A stretch of DNA of 64,000 bases from GMQP-bins7 sp963776565 (GCA_963776565.1 CAVZNF010000006.1:62001-126000), one strand, 5' to 3'. Numbered from the stretch's first letter, positions 1 to 9,571 are shown. Made by a program: numbers and translations. Notes: a model not told the origin generated them from the letters alone.

Positions 1-1
1 G

Positions 2-460
2 AAGGACTTCCCCAACGCGAAGGCGCAGACGCGACAGCAGTTCACAGACAATCAGATCGCCGGGTTCACCACCGTCTTGAACATCATCTACGTGCTCCTC
101 GCGCTCTCCGTCGTCGTCAGCTTCTTCGGGATCGTCAACACCCTCGTGCTCACGGTCTATGAGCGCACGCGCGAGCTCGGGATGTTGCGAGCAATCGGCA
201 TGACGCGGCGCCAGGTGCGGCGGATGATCAGGCATGAGAGCGTGATGACCGCGCTCATCGGCGCAGCCCTGGGGATCGCCCTCGGCCTGCTCCTCGGCGG
301 ACTGTTGGCCTTCCGCGTGGAGGAGATCGTTTTCGCCGTACCGTGGCTCCAGCTCGTCGTCTTTACGATCGCTGCGATCGTCGTTGGCATCATCGCGGCG
401 ATCCTCCCGGCGCGCCGCGCCGCAAAGCTCGATCCGCTCGAAGCTATCGCGTACGAATGA
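2..460 (+). CDS. FtsX/MacB-type ABC transporter permease, C-terminal fragment
   Basis: The gene enters from the left edge; only the last 152 codons are present. It is the C-terminal membrane half of an FtsX-like permease, the family that works with a MacB/LolD-type ATPase in export or mechanotransmission at the inner membrane. Visible are a hydrophobic segment just after the window start, the family's YERTRELGMLRAIG stretch followed by a basic RRQVRRM loop, and two further hydrophobic segments ending in the characteristic ILPARRAAKLDPLEAIAYE terminus. An in-frame TTG at 77 is not the real start, because coding similarity continues upstream. It converges on, and overlaps by 17 bases, the CoA-transferase gene. 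Confidence 0.9.
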   Translation, partial: KDFPNAKAQTRQQFTDNQIAGFTTVLNIIYVLLALSVVVSFFGIVNTLVLTVYERTRELGMLRAIGMTRRQVRRMIRHESVMTALIGAALGIALGLLLGGLLAFRVEEIVFAVPWLQLVVFTIAAIVVGIIAAILPARRAAKLDPLEAIAYE

Positions 461-1643
461 CCCTGTCGCGCGCGAGTTCGGCGATCTCCATTTCTGAGTA
501 GCCGATCTCGCCGAGGATCTCGGCCGTGTGCTCGCCGAGCGCGGGCGGGGGCGAGCGATGGTGTGCGCGCACGCGATCGAACGAGAGCGGGAGCGCCGGC
601 AGGCGCAGATCTTGGATCGTCGCGTGCTCGAGCGGCTGGAGGATGCCCAGTGCCCGTGTCTGCTCAGCGTCGGCTACGTCGGCGACATCCGCCACGGGCG
701 CGGCCGGGACTCCGGCTGCCGTCAGCCGGTCGCGCCAGTCGGCCGTGTCACGCTCTCGGAGGCGCACCGACACGAGTGCGACGAGCGCCTCCCGGTTCCG
801 CACGCGATCCGGGTTCGTCCGGAAGCGCTCGTCCGTGACGAGCTCGGGGAGCTCGAGCGCTTCGCACAGCAGGCCGAAGATGCGATCGTTTCCGCCTGCG
901 ACCATCAGCTCGCCGTCGCGGGTGGGGAAGACCTGGTACGGCGCGACCATCGGAAACGTCGTTCCCTGTCCGGTCGGAACCGTTCCATCTGCGAGGTAGC
1001 CGACCAGGTGGTACCCGATGTAGCCGAGGGCTGTCTCGTAGAGCGACGAGTCGACCACGGTGCCGCGGCCGGTCTTCTCACGTTCGAGCAGCGCTGAGAC
1101 GATCCCGAGGGCGGACCACATGCCCGTCCCCATGTCGATGAGTGACGACCCCACACGAACTCCCGGACGCCCCGGCTCTCCGGTCATGCTGATGAGGCCA
1201 CCCGCCGCTTGCATGAGGGCGTCGTATCCGGGCTCGTCCGCGAGCGGGCCGACATGGCCGTACGCGCCGACCGAGCAGTAGACGAGCCGGGGGTTGCGAT
1301 CCCTCAAGATCTCTACGCCGAGACCGAGCCGCTCCGCCAGGCCGGGTCGGAGGCTCTGGAGGAAGACGTCTGCGTTCTCCGCGAGCCGCAGCACGATCTC
1401 GCGCCCGCGCTCGTCGCTCAGCGACACGGCGAGCGAGCGCTTCCCGGCGTTCACGGCGAGGAACATCGCGCTCTCTCCGTTCCAGAACGGCGGACCCCAG
1501 GCACGGCCGTCGTCTCCCGTATCGGGCCGCTCGACCTTCACGACATCTGCACCGAGCGCCGCGAGGATCTCGGCGCAGTACGGCCCGGCGATCGACGTCG
1601 TCACGTCGATTACACGCGTGCCGTGGAGTGGGAGGAAGGCCAT
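444..1643 (-). CDS. Family III CoA transferase (CaiB/BaiF type)
   Basis: Predicted 399-aa acyl-CoA:carboxylate CoA transferase of the CaiB/BaiF/formyl-CoA transferase family, which moves CoA between an acyl donor and a free acid. The N-terminal LHGTRVIDVTTSIAGPYC and the ALGADVVKVERP block are family hallmarks. D170 in SLIDMGTGMW matches the catalytic aspartate of formyl-CoA transferase. The ATG at 1643 is preferred over an in-frame ATG at 1700, which would add a low-complexity 19-residue leader and overlap the divergent DedA gene. The substrate cannot be read from the sequence. Nearby acyl-CoA genes suggest a role in acyl-CoA catabolism. Confidence 0.9.
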   Translation of the reverse strand: MAFLPLHGTRVIDVTTSIAGPYCAEILAALGADVVKVERPDTGDDGRAWGPPFWNGESAMFLAVNAGKRSLAVSLSDERGREIVLRLAENADVFLQSLRPGLAERLGLGVEILRDRNPRLVYCSVGAYGHVGPLADEPGYDALMQAAGGLISMTGEPGRPGVRVGSSLIDMGTGMWSALGIVSALLEREKTGRGTVVDSSLYETALGYIGYHLVGYLADGTVPTGQGTTFPMVAPYQVFPTRDGELMVAGGNDRIFGLLCEALELPELVTDERFRTNPDRVRNREALVALVSVRLRERDTADWRDRLTAAGVPAAPVADVADVADAEQTRALGILQPLEHATIQDLRLPALPLSFDRVRAHHRSPPPALGEHTAEILGEIGYSEMEIAELARDRVIRTR

Positions 1644-1677
1644 CGGGGGATCATCGCCGCTCTGCGAGGATGAGCGA

Positions 1678-2289
1678 GTGCCGAGCTGGCTCGACTTCAA
1701 CCAGATCGCCGACTGGGTCTCCGGCGCGTGGTGGAGCTACTTCGTGATCTTCGGCGTGTCGGCGGTCGACGCGTTCTTCCCACTCGTTCCCAGCGAGACG
1801 GTCGTGATTCTCGGCGGGAACCTCGCCGCGTCAGGCGACATGAGCCTCCCACTCGTGATGGTCGCTGCGGCTGCTGGTGCGATCGTCGGCGACAACATCT
1901 GCTTCGCTCTCGGCTCGCTCGTCGGCGAGCGCACGGTCAAGCGCTGGTTCAGCGGCCAGAAGTCGCAGGCGCGACTCCTCTGGGCCGAGCGCATGCTGGA
2001 CGAGCGCGGCGCCTACATCATCATCATCGGCCGCTTCATTCCGGGCGGGCGTACCGCCGTGACGTTCTCGGCCGGCTACATCCCGACGTTTCCGTGGCGA
2101 CGCTTCATCGTCTACGACATCGCGGCGGGCTGCATCTGGGCCACGTACGCAGCGCTCCTCGGGTACTTCGGGGGGAAGACGTTCGAAAACCACGCGTTCC
2201 TCGGCCTGCTGATCGCCCTCGGGATCGCGCTCTCGGTCGGCCTCGCCATCGAGGTCGTCAGGCATCTCCGCCAGCGGCGCACGGCCTGA
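1678..2289 (+). CDS. DedA family membrane protein
   Basis: A 203-aa DedA/SNARE-associated family protein, thought to be a membrane lipid scramblase or half-conserved transporter needed for envelope homeostasis. It shows the family pattern: an amphipathic N-terminus, the SAVDAFFPLVPSETVVILGG re-entrant helix, then the GRFIPGGRTAVTFSAGY motif with the conserved arginines, and a long C-terminal membrane segment ending in a basic tail. The GTG at 1678 gives the normal family N-terminus. A much longer in-frame ORF upstream is antisense to the CoA transferase and is not coding. The gene is divergent from the CoA transferase, with 34 bases between starts. Confidence 0.9.
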   Translation: MPSWLDFNQIADWVSGAWWSYFVIFGVSAVDAFFPLVPSETVVILGGNLAASGDMSLPLVMVAAAAGAIVGDNICFALGSLVGERTVKRWFSGQKSQARLLWAERMLDERGAYIIIIGRFIPGGRTAVTFSAGYIPTFPWRRFIVYDIAAGCIWATYAALLGYFGGKTFENHAFLGLLIALGIALSVGLAIEVVRHLRQRRTA

Positions 2290-2319
2290 GCTCGGCCGCG
2301 CGCCAGTGTCGGAGTCGCG

Positions 2320-2745
2320 TTAGGTCGTCGCCGTTTCGGTGGTCGCGGACGTGCCGCCCTGGAGCATCTTCCAGGTGCGCCACGCGATCATGAACGCGAT
2401 GACGAAGACGATCGGGACGAGCGCGGCGTGGAACGCATGCACAGCGGCGTTGCTGCCGTCGCTGATGTCTCCGCGGCCGGCAAGGAACGCCTGCACCGTG
2501 CCGATCGCGGCGAGTGCAAACGGCCATCCGGTCCGCCGCCAGTTAGGCCATGCGCCGACGAGCGCAGCGACGAATGTCAGAACATAGAAGAGGTGCACGA
2601 GCTTGCCGAGATCCTTGTGGGTGCTCAGCCAACCGGTCTCACCGAAGATGTAGCCCCCGATGAGGTAGACCTGCACCAACATGCCCACCACAGCGAGCGT
2701 GGCAAAGGCGAACGTTCCCCAGAGACCGAGCTGTTGTCTATTCAT
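2320..2745 (-). CDS. Four-helix membrane protein (DUF6220-like)
   Basis: A 141-aa integral membrane protein of unknown function. Four hydrophobic segments are visible at about residues 7-29, 48-65, 72-86 and 103-122, with histidines inside or flanking several of them (H43, H50, H103, H106) that could bind haem or metal. It resembles uncharacterised DUF6220-type proteins, but only by general pattern. The start is fixed by a TANNNT box (2758-2753) seven bases upstream of ATG 2745. The long upstream extension of this frame, antisense to the DUF255 gene, is rejected. Confidence 0.7.
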   Translation of the reverse strand: MNRQQLGLWGTFAFATLAVVGMLVQVYLIGGYIFGETGWLSTHKDLGKLVHLFYVLTFVAALVGAWPNWRRTGWPFALAAIGTVQAFLAGRGDISDGSNAAVHAFHAALVPIVFVIAFMIAWRTWKMLQGGTSATTETATT

Positions 2746-2752
2746 GCCGACG

Positions 2753-2758
2753 ACCCTA
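2753..2758 (-). promoter_or_regulatory. Leaderless -10 box for the four-helix membrane protein
   Basis: TAGGGT on the minus strand, with seven bases to ATG 2745. It matches TANNNT at the spacing expected when transcription starts at the start codon. Confidence 0.5.
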
Positions 2759-2799
2759 TGGCGTAGGCAGGACGGAGTCAACGGCGAGCGGGGAGAACG

Positions 2800-4711
2800 A
2801 TGAACAGGCTCGCCGAGGCGACGAGCCCGTACCTCCTCCAGCACGCCGAGAACCCGGTGGACTGGTACGAGTGGGGGGACGACGCGTTCGCACGGGCACG
2901 CGCCGAGGACAAGCCGCTCCTCGTCTCGGTCGGCTACAGCTCGTGCCACTGGTGCCACGTGATGGCCCACGAGTCGTTCGAGTCGGAGACGACGGCCGCG
3001 CTCATGAACGAGCTCTTCGTGAACGTCAAGGTCGACCGCGAGGAGCGGCCAGACGTCGACGCGGTGACGATGGAGGCCGCCGTCGGGATGACCGGTTCCG
3101 GCGGCTGGCCCACGACGGTGTTCATGACCCCCGACGCGAAGCCGTTCTACGCAGGAACGTACTTCCCGCCGGAGCCGCGACACGGGATGGCGAGCTTCCC
3201 CGAGCTCCTGCGAGCGGTGGCGGAGACCTGGCGGGAGCGTCGCGAAGACATCGAGCAGCAGGCGGCACGGATCGATGGCGCTTTGCGGGCCACGGCGGGC
3301 TCGGAGGCGTCGACCGAGCCGCTTACCTCGTCTCTGCTCGCAGATGCCGAGCAGGCGATCGCCGCGAGCTTCGAGCCGGCATTCGGCGGGTTCGGGCGCG
3401 CGCCGAAGTTTCCGGCGGCGTCGACGCTCGAGCTTCTCCTGCGTCGCGGGAGCGAGCAGTCGCTGGCGATGGTCACTGCGACGCTCGACGGAATGGCCGC
3501 CGGTGGCTTCTACGACGTCGTCGGCGGAGGCTTCCATCGCTACTCCGTGGACGATCGCTGGCTCGTCCCGCACTTCGAGAAGATGCTCTACGACAACGCC
3601 GTCCTCACTTCGACCTACCTGCACGCGTGGGTCGTCAGCGGGCGCGAGCGCTACCGCGAGGTCGTCGAGGAGACGCTCGGCTACATGCTCCGCGAGCTTG
3701 CCTTGCCCGACGGAGGCTTCGCGTCCGCCCACGATGCGGACACGAACGGCGTCGAGGGGCTCACCTACACGTGGACGCCGGACGAGGCGGACGTCGTCGG
3801 GCTCCCGCGTGAGCTGCTCGAGCCGTTCGAGCACGGCCGATACGCGGTCCGCGGCGAGCTCGAGCCGGAGCTGAGACAGCGCGTCCTCGCCGAGCGCGAC
3901 ACGCGCCCGCAGCCGTTCCGCGACGACAAGGCGCTCGCGTCGTGGAACGGCCTCGCGCTCGCGGCACTCGCCGAGGCCGGCTACCGGCTCGAGCGAGCCG
4001 ACTGGTTGGATGCGGCGCGGCGGCTCGGTGAGTTCCTCCTCGGCCCGCTCTCCGCCGACGACGGACGCCTCCTCCGGTCGATCCGCGACGGGCGCACCAG
4101 CGGCTTCGGCTTCCTCGACGACTACGCGAACGTCGCCCTCGGGCTCCTCGAGCTCCACGTCGCGACGGGAGAACTGCGTTGGCTGCTCGAGGCTCGACGC
4201 CTCGCGCTCCTCGCAGTCGAGCTGTTCGCCGACGATGAGCACGGCGGCTTCTTCCTCTCGCCCGCGGACGGGGACGCGCGCGTCGCACGCACGAAGGACC
4301 TCCAGGACACGCCGATCCCCTCGGGAAACTCGATGCTCGCGTACGTGCTCCTGCGTCTCTCGCGGATCTGGGGAGACGACGATCTGGAGCGTCGCGCGGT
4401 CACCGTCTTCCGCCTCGTCGAGCCGGCGCTGCGGCGCGCGCCAGGCTTCTTCGCCTGGACACTCTGCGCGATCGACCTCTGGCTCAGCCCTCCGCGCGAG
4501 ATCGCGATCGTGGGAGACGTCGGCTCGCCCGTCGCACGGGCTGCGCTGGCGCCGTTCCAGCCGCGACACGGTCGTCGCTGTCGGCCCGTCCGAGGAGGTG
4601 CCGCTGCTCGCAGGGAAGCAGCTGGTTGGCGGCGAGCCGGCGGTCTACGTCTGCGAGCGCTTCGTCTGTCGCGCCCCCATCACTCAACCGGAGGAGGTGG
4701 TGGTCACGTGA
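2800..4711 (+). CDS. Thioredoxin-domain protein of the DUF255/YyaL (SSP411) family, one frameshift
   Basis: About 637 aa when repaired. The N-terminus (LAEATSPYLLQHAENPVDWY) and the thioredoxin-like CHWC motif at residues 49-52 are diagnostic of the DUF255/spermatogenesis-associated protein 20 family: a thioredoxin fold followed by an (alpha/alpha)6 barrel related to N-acylglucosamine epimerases. The cellular role is poorly known. The reading frame moves by the equivalent of one extra base near 4560, after ALAPFQP; the second frame continues with DTVVAVGPSEEVPLLAGK and stops at 4711. Without repair the ORF would run falsely into the next gene. The start ATG has GGGGAG about six bases upstream. 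Its stop overlaps the next start as GTGA. Confidence 0.85.
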
Positions 4712-5655
4712 GGGTCTGCCTGATGATCGAGGGTCAGGAGGGTGTCACCTGGGACGACTGGGTGCGCCTCGCGCACGTGACCGAGGAGCACGGGCTCGAG
4801 GGGCTCTTCCGGTCGGACCACTACACCGCGATCATCCGGCCCGACGCCGACGCACACGATGCGTGGGCGACGCTTGCCGGCCTGGCCGCGATCACGAGCC
4901 GCATCCGGCTCGGCACGATGGTCTCGCCTGCGACCTTCCGGCATCCCAGCGTGCTGGCCCGGATGGCGGTCACTGTCGACCACATCTCGGGTGGCCGCGT
5001 CGAGGTCGGGATGGGGTCGGGCTGGTACGAGCGCGAGCACGACGCGCACGGGTTCGCGTTCCTCGACGGAAAGGAGCGCTTCGAGCTCTTCGCGGAACAG
5101 GTCGAGGTCGTCGTGCGCTCCTGGACCGAGGAGCGCTTCGACCACGACGGGCTTGCCTATCGGCTGCGCGATCAGCAGGCGCTCCCGCGGCCTGTCCAGC
5201 GACCGCACCCGCCGCTCGTTCTCGGCGGAACCGGGAAGCCGCGGTTCGCGGCGCTCGCGGCGCGGTACGCAACGGAGGTGAACACGCTCGGCGCGCCCAA
5301 CGAGGAGCTGCGCGAGCGCAAGGCGGCGCTCGACCGCGCGTGCGCGGAGATCGGCCGCGATCCGGCGACGCTCGGCTACTCGGTGATGACGTCGTGCTTC
5401 CTGGGCGAGACGAGCGCCGACGTGCTCGATCGCGTCGGTCGCTTCCAGTCGATTCGCGGAGACGACACCGACGCCGAGGAGATCGTGCGCGACCGCCGCG
5501 ACCGCTGGCTCGTCGGCACCGTGGACGAGGTCGCGGAGCGGATCGAGGAGCTGCGCGCGCTCGGTGTCACACGCGTGTTCCTCCAGCACCTGAATCACGA
5601 CGACGACGCGATGATCGCCCTCGTAGGCGGCCGTCTCCTGCCTCTGCTCAGGTAG
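4708..5655 (+). CDS. LLM-class (luciferase-like) F420-type oxidoreductase
   Basis: A 315-aa luciferase-like monooxygenase-fold TIM-barrel protein of the LLM class, whose actinobacterial members commonly use reduced F420 and sometimes FMN. Visible features are VRVCLMIEGQEGVTWDDW, LFRSDHYTAI, RIRLGTMVSPATFRHPSVLA, the DHISGGRVEVGMGSGWYERE block shared by LLM enzymes, and a C-terminal GTVDEVAERIEEL segment. The GTG at 4708 overlaps the DUF255 stop and gives a family-standard N-terminus. The F420 synthase gene elsewhere in the window makes F420 use plausible. The substrate is unknown. Confidence 0.88.
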   Translation: MRVCLMIEGQEGVTWDDWVRLAHVTEEHGLEGLFRSDHYTAIIRPDADAHDAWATLAGLAAITSRIRLGTMVSPATFRHPSVLARMAVTVDHISGGRVEVGMGSGWYEREHDAHGFAFLDGKERFELFAEQVEVVVRSWTEERFDHDGLAYRLRDQQALPRPVQRPHPPLVLGGTGKPRFAALAARYATEVNTLGAPNEELRERKAALDRACAEIGRDPATLGYSVMTSCFLGETSADVLDRVGRFQSIRGDDTDAEEIVRDRRDRWLVGTVDEVAERIEELRALGVTRVFLQHLNHDDDAMIALVGGRLLPLLR

Positions 5656-5658
5656 CGT
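5653..5658 (+). promoter_or_regulatory. Leaderless -10 box for the M3 peptidase, overlapping the LLM stop codon
   Basis: TAGCGT, eight bases before ATG 5667. Its first three bases are the TAG stop of the preceding LLM gene. Confidence 0.5.
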
Positions 5659-5666
5659 CTGGCGTC

Positions 5667-7457
5667 ATGACGACGACGGAAATGACAGGTGCGGAAGAGG
5701 TCGTGTGGGACCTCTCCGACCTCTACTCGGGTGGCGACGATCCACGCATCGAGCAGGACGTCGAGCAGACCGAGACCGCAGCGGCGGCCTTTCGTGAGCG
5801 GTACTACGGACGCGTCGCGGAGCTGAGCGCCGCCGATCTGCGCGCGGCGATCGAGGAGCGCGAGCGGATCGAGTCGATCTTCACGCGCGCGATCTACTAC
5901 GCGCATCTGTGGTTCTCGACCGACATGAACGACTCCCCGCGTGGGGCCCTCGTCGCGCGGCTCACCGAGAAGGGCGCAGCGATCGACACGCAGCTCCTCT
6001 TCTTCGGGCTCGAGCTCGCCGCGCTCGAGGACGAACAGGCCGACGCGCTGCTCGCGAGCGGTGAGCTCGAGAGCTGGCGCCACTGGCTCCGCTCCGTGCG
6101 GAAGTTCCGCCCGTACGTCCTGACCGAGCCCGAGGAGAAGATCCTCACGGAGAAGTCCGTCTCGGGATCTGCTGCCTGGGACCGCCTCTACGACGAGCTC
6201 CTCGGGGCGATCAAGGTCGATCTCGACGGGGACGAGATCGGGTTCGAGGAGGCGATGGCGAAGATGTACTCGCCGGATCGGGAACTTCGCCGGCGTGCGT
6301 CCGAGGCTGTCACCGAGTCGCTCGCGCCCGGGTTGCGCACGCGAACGTTCGTCTTCAACACGATCGCCGTCGACAAGTCGATCGACGATCGTCTCCGCGG
6401 ATACGCGACGTGGATTTCGGCGCGCAACCTCTCGAACGACACGACCGACGACGCGGTCGAGGCGCTGATCGACGCGGTGGTCGGACGCTACGACGTCGCC
6501 CAGCGCTACTACACGCTCAAGGCCAAGCTGCTCGGGCTCGACAAGCTCGCGTTCTACGATCGGATGGCCCCGCTCGCGGAGGACACGACGCAGGTCGAGT
6601 GGGGCGATGCGAGGCAGCTCGTCCTGGACGCGTTCGCGGACTTCTCGACCGAGACGGGCGACATCGCCGAGCGCTTCTTCCGGGAGAGCTGGATCGACGC
6701 TCCGCCGCGCGACGGGAAACGATCCGGCGCGTTCTGCGCGACGAATGTCCCTCACGGCCACCCGTACGTCTTCCTGAACTACACCGGCGACCGCCGCTCG
6801 GTGCTCACGCTGGCGCACGAGCTCGGACACGGGCTCCATGGCTACCTCGCGCAGCCGCTCGGTCTCTTCAACGCCTCGTCCCCGCTGACGACGGCCGAGA
6901 CGGCATCGGTCTTCGGTGAGGCGCTGACGTTCAAGCGGCTCCTCGCGATCGAGGAAGACCCGAACCGCCGGCTCAACCTGCTCGCCGGCCGGATCGAGGA
7001 CTCGATCGCGACCGTCTTCCGGCAGATCGCCATGAACCGCTTCGAAGACACCGTGCACACGACTCGGCGGGACGAGGGAGAGCTCTCGCCCGAGAAGTTC
7101 GAGGAGCTCTGGCTCGACTGCCAGACCAGGCTGTTCGGAGACTCGGTCGACGTCGACGGGTACGCGACCTGGTGGAGCTACATCCCGCACTTCATCGGGA
7201 CGCCCGGTTACGTCTACGCGTATTCGTACGGCTTCCTGTTCGCGCTCTCGATCTTCCGCAAGTACGAGCTCGAAGGGGAGTCGATGGTCGAGCCGTATCT
7301 CGACGTGCTTCGGGCCGGCGGATCCAAGCCGCCCGAGGAGCTCGCGGAGATGGTCGGCCTCGACCTGACCGATCGGCGCATCTGGGACGCGGGCATCGAC
7401 GCGCTCTCCACGGAGCTCGACGAGGCCGAGGCGCTCGCCGCCGACATCGGCCTGTAA
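5667..7457 (+). CDS. M3 family oligoendopeptidase (PepF type)
   Basis: A 596-aa zinc metallopeptidase of the M3 family (oligoendopeptidase F/PepF branch), cytosolic, cleaving short peptides. The HELGH zinc motif lies at residues 384-388 in LTLAHELGHGLHGY, with the third ligand expected in the downstream TAETASVFGE segment. The C-terminal IPHFIGTPGYVYAYSYG stretch is also typical of the family. No signal peptide. The ATG at 5667 fits the family N-terminus (VVWDLSDLYSGGDD) and sits eight bases after a TANNNT box. The upstream continuation of this frame is antisense noise. Confidence 0.93.
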   Translation: MTTTEMTGAEEVVWDLSDLYSGGDDPRIEQDVEQTETAAAAFRERYYGRVAELSAADLRAAIEERERIESIFTRAIYYAHLWFSTDMNDSPRGALVARLTEKGAAIDTQLLFFGLELAALEDEQADALLASGELESWRHWLRSVRKFRPYVLTEPEEKILTEKSVSGSAAWDRLYDELLGAIKVDLDGDEIGFEEAMAKMYSPDRELRRRASEAVTESLAPGLRTRTFVFNTIAVDKSIDDRLRGYATWISARNLSNDTTDDAVEALIDAVVGRYDVAQRYYTLKAKLLGLDKLAFYDRMAPLAEDTTQVEWGDARQLVLDAFADFSTETGDIAERFFRESWIDAPPRDGKRSGAFCATNVPHGHPYVFLNYTGDRRSVLTLAHELGHGLHGYLAQPLGLFNASSPLTTAETASVFGEALTFKRLLAIEEDPNRRLNLLAGRIEDSIATVFRQIAMNRFEDTVHTTRRDEGELSPEKFEELWLDCQTRLFGDSVDVDGYATWWSYIPHFIGTPGYVYAYSYGFLFALSIFRKYELEGESMVEPYLDVLRAGGSKPPEELAEMVGLDLTDRRIWDAGIDALSTELDEAEALAADIGL

Positions 7458-7522
7458 CGCTTCGCACTAACCGCACGCCCGAACGAGCGTTTCAAGAGCT
7501 AGCGGCCTCGGCGTGCCCGTTG

Positions 7523-7528
7523 TACGCT
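7523..7528 (+). promoter_or_regulatory. -10 box of the orphan solute-binding protein gene
   Basis: TACGCT preceded by TTG. It predicts a start about 38 bases upstream of GTG 7574, so this gene has a real 5' UTR, unlike most in the window. Confidence 0.4.
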
Positions 7529-7560
7529 CGCGGCTGACAGGCAGGAACTCGGAGGGATAC

Positions 7561-7573
7561 AAGGAGGAAGTCG
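7561..7573 (+). promoter_or_regulatory. Strong Shine-Dalgarno leader shared with the gene at 30276
   Basis: AAGGAGGAAGTCG sits directly against GTG 7574. The identical 13 bases precede the exported-protein gene at 30276. Confidence 0.7.
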
Positions 7574-8842
7574 GTGCGAAAGCTCATCGTGTGCGGGGTC
7601 GGCCTCGTAGCCGCGCTCGCGCTCACCGTTCCTGGCGCGCTCGGTGGCCCAGGCGAAACAGGCGTCACGGCCAAGTCGATCACCATCGGCGGAACGTTCC
7701 CGCTCACGGGTCCGGCGGCTACGTACGCCCCGATCCCGGCCGCCATGAAGGCGTACTTCAGTTACATCAACAGTCGCAGGGCGGCTAAGGCCGACGACCC
7801 GGCGAGAAGGCGCGGCGTCTTCGGTCGTCAGATCGTCTGGAAGTACTACGACGATGGCTACAACCCGGCCAATACGGCACTGCTGACACGCCGCCTCGTC
7901 GAGCAGGACAAGGTCTTCGCCACCGTTGGCCAGCTCGGCACCGAGCCGGTTCTCGGCGCGCGCGCCTACATCAACCAGCAGAAGGTCCCGCAGGCAATGG
8001 TCTCGACCGGCGCGACGGAGTTCAGCACGGAGTACAAGGAGTTCCCCTGGACGACCGGCTGGCAGCCCGACTACATCGCCGAGGGTCGCCTCTACGGTCT
8101 GCATCTCAAGGCGAACTTCCCCGGCAAGAAGATCGCGATCGTCTTCCAGAACGACGCTTACGGGAAGGACTACCTGTACGGCTTCCGGGCTGCGCTTGGC
8201 AAGGCGTACGCGGACGCGAACGTCGTCGCCCAGGAGCCGGTCGAGACGACGGCGACATCCGTAGCGAGCCAGATGACCCGCGTCAAGGCAAGCGGCGCGA
8301 CGATCCTGGCAGTGTTCCAGCTCCCGAATCCGACGACACGGACGATCGGGACGGCCAAGGCCCTCGGCATCAACCCTGAGCAGATCTATATGAACTCCGT
8401 CGCCGCGATCAAGCCGGTCATGAACGGCATGGTCGCTGCTCTGGGAGCGCCGTACATCAACGGCATCATCTCGGCCACCTACGCCAAGGACCCGCAGGAC
8501 TCGAAGTGGGACAACGACGCGGCGATGAAGCTCTACAGATCGGTGATCGCGAAGTACGGCGGGGGGTTGGACGCCAACGACGGACAGGTCTACTACGGAG
8601 TCGCGAAGGCCGAGACGTTCGTCCAGGTTCTCTACAAGGCCGGGCGAAATCTCACCCGCGCGGGTCTGATGAAGGCGCTTCTGAGCATGAATTATCCGAA
8701 CAAGTTCCTGCTCCCAGGCATGGTGCAGAAGACATCTGCCAGGGATCACTTCATTCTCAGCCAGATGCAACTCGAGCGGTTCAACGCGAACGCGAAGCTG
8801 TGGGTGCCCTTCGGAAAGCTGATCGAGGCTCGCCCGCGCTAG
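7574..8842 (+). CDS. Branched-chain amino acid-type ABC substrate-binding protein (orphan)
   Basis: A 422-aa periplasmic-binding-protein type I (Peripla_BP_6/LivK-like) protein, exported, expected to capture a branched-chain amino acid, amide or related small ligand. The N-terminal hydrophobic signal (about residues 3-24, ending before GGPGETGVTA) has no clear lipobox. The mature domain begins with ITIGGTFPLTGPAATYA and contains LVEQDKVFATVGQLGTE. It is a paralogue of the LivK at 26228 and shares LVEQDKVF, QNDxYGKD and RAGLMKA. No permease or ATPase lies beside it, so it may feed the livGFHM system at 22.6-26.2 kb or another transporter. Confidence 0.92.
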   Translation: MRKLIVCGVGLVAALALTVPGALGGPGETGVTAKSITIGGTFPLTGPAATYAPIPAAMKAYFSYINSRRAAKADDPARRRGVFGRQIVWKYYDDGYNPANTALLTRRLVEQDKVFATVGQLGTEPVLGARAYINQQKVPQAMVSTGATEFSTEYKEFPWTTGWQPDYIAEGRLYGLHLKANFPGKKIAIVFQNDAYGKDYLYGFRAALGKAYADANVVAQEPVETTATSVASQMTRVKASGATILAVFQLPNPTTRTIGTAKALGINPEQIYMNSVAAIKPVMNGMVAALGAPYINGIISATYAKDPQDSKWDNDAAMKLYRSVIAKYGGGLDANDGQVYYGVAKAETFVQVLYKAGRNLTRAGLMKALLSMNYPNKFLLPGMVQKTSARDHFILSQMQLERFNANAKLWVPFGKLIEARPR

Positions 8843-8872
8843 GCAAAGCTTCTCCCTGCGTGTGACTGGACT

Positions 8873-8894
8873 AGAGGCCGGGAAACCGGCCTCT
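8873..8894. terminator. GNRA-capped hairpin between convergent genes
   Basis: A perfect 9-bp stem (AGAGGCCGG / CCGGCCTCT) closed by a GAAA tetraloop, just after the solute-binding protein and touching the stop of the converging phosphatase gene. There is no T tract, so it may be an intrinsic pause or a bidirectional mRNA end. Confidence 0.6.
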
Positions 8895-9571
8895 CAGTCC
8901 GTCCGGGACCGATACTGCTCCCAGTAGCGCTCCATCGTCGTCTGCCGGTGCGCGAGGTGGAGGAGGTCGTACGGCGCGACGTTCACGGCGCGCACGATCC
9001 ACTCGCCGCCCTCGCCGAGGTCGAGCACGTTGACGCACGCCGGCGCCTGCTCGAAGTGTCCGAGGAACATCCGCTCGGCCGTGAGCGCGAAGGAGAGGAT
9101 CGCGCGGTTCACGCCGCCATGGAGAACGGCGAGGGCCGTGTGCCAGCCGTCATCGGCGACCAGGCGCTCGAGAGCAGGGAGGACGCGGTCGAAGAGCTCG
9201 CCGATCGACTCTCCGCGGAGGAAGCGCGTCTCGTTCGGGATGACGCCGCGGAAAGCGTGCACGAACTCCGTCTGCAGCGCGTCGGCAGGGATCTCGGAGA
9301 TGCGTCCGCCCTGGATCTCGCGGAGCTCGGGCCACGACTCCGCCGCGTCGGACGGCGCGACGATCGCGGCGGTCTCGAGTGTTCGCGGCAGGCCGCTCGT
9401 GATGACGCGATCGACGTCGATGCCCTCGAGCGCCTGCGCCACCGCGTGCGCCTGCTCGATGCCCTCGTCGTTGAGCGGCACCTCGGCCGGGTTCACAGGC
9501 GTGCCGTCGGGGCTGAAGTACGAGACCTCGGCGTGGCGCATGAGGTAGAGGCGGCGGCGCATCGGCGGCAT
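8894..9571 (-). CDS. Histidine phosphatase (phosphoglycerate mutase-like) family protein
   Basis: A 225-aa protein of the histidine phosphatase superfamily. The catalytic motif is LMRHAEV (the RHG/RHA box) near the N-terminus, followed by PLNDEGIEQAHAVAQAL and ITSGLPRTLETAAIV. The second histidine lies in LAVLHGGVNRAILSFAL. Substrates of such proteins range from phosphosugars to phosphoproteins and cannot be assigned here. ATG 9562 (MRRRLYLMRHAEV) is an alternative start three residues in. It is divergent from the APH gene, with only 11 bases between starts. Confidence 0.88.
   Translation of the reverse strand: MPPMRRRLYLMRHAEVSYFSPDGTPVNPAEVPLNDEGIEQAHAVAQALEGIDVDRVITSGLPRTLETAAIVAPSDAAESWPELREIQGGRISEIPADALQTEFVHAFRGVIPNETRFLRGESIGELFDRVLPALERLVADDGWHTALAVLHGGVNRAILSFALTAERMFLGHFEQAPACVNVLDLGEGGEWIVRAVNVAPYDLLHLAHRQTTMERYWEQYRSRTD

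Noticed and set aside
2320..4569. 749-codon minus-strand ORF across the DUF255 gene
   Set aside because: Only its last 141 codons look like protein. The rest is Arg/Glu-rich shadow sequence antisense to a conserved gene.
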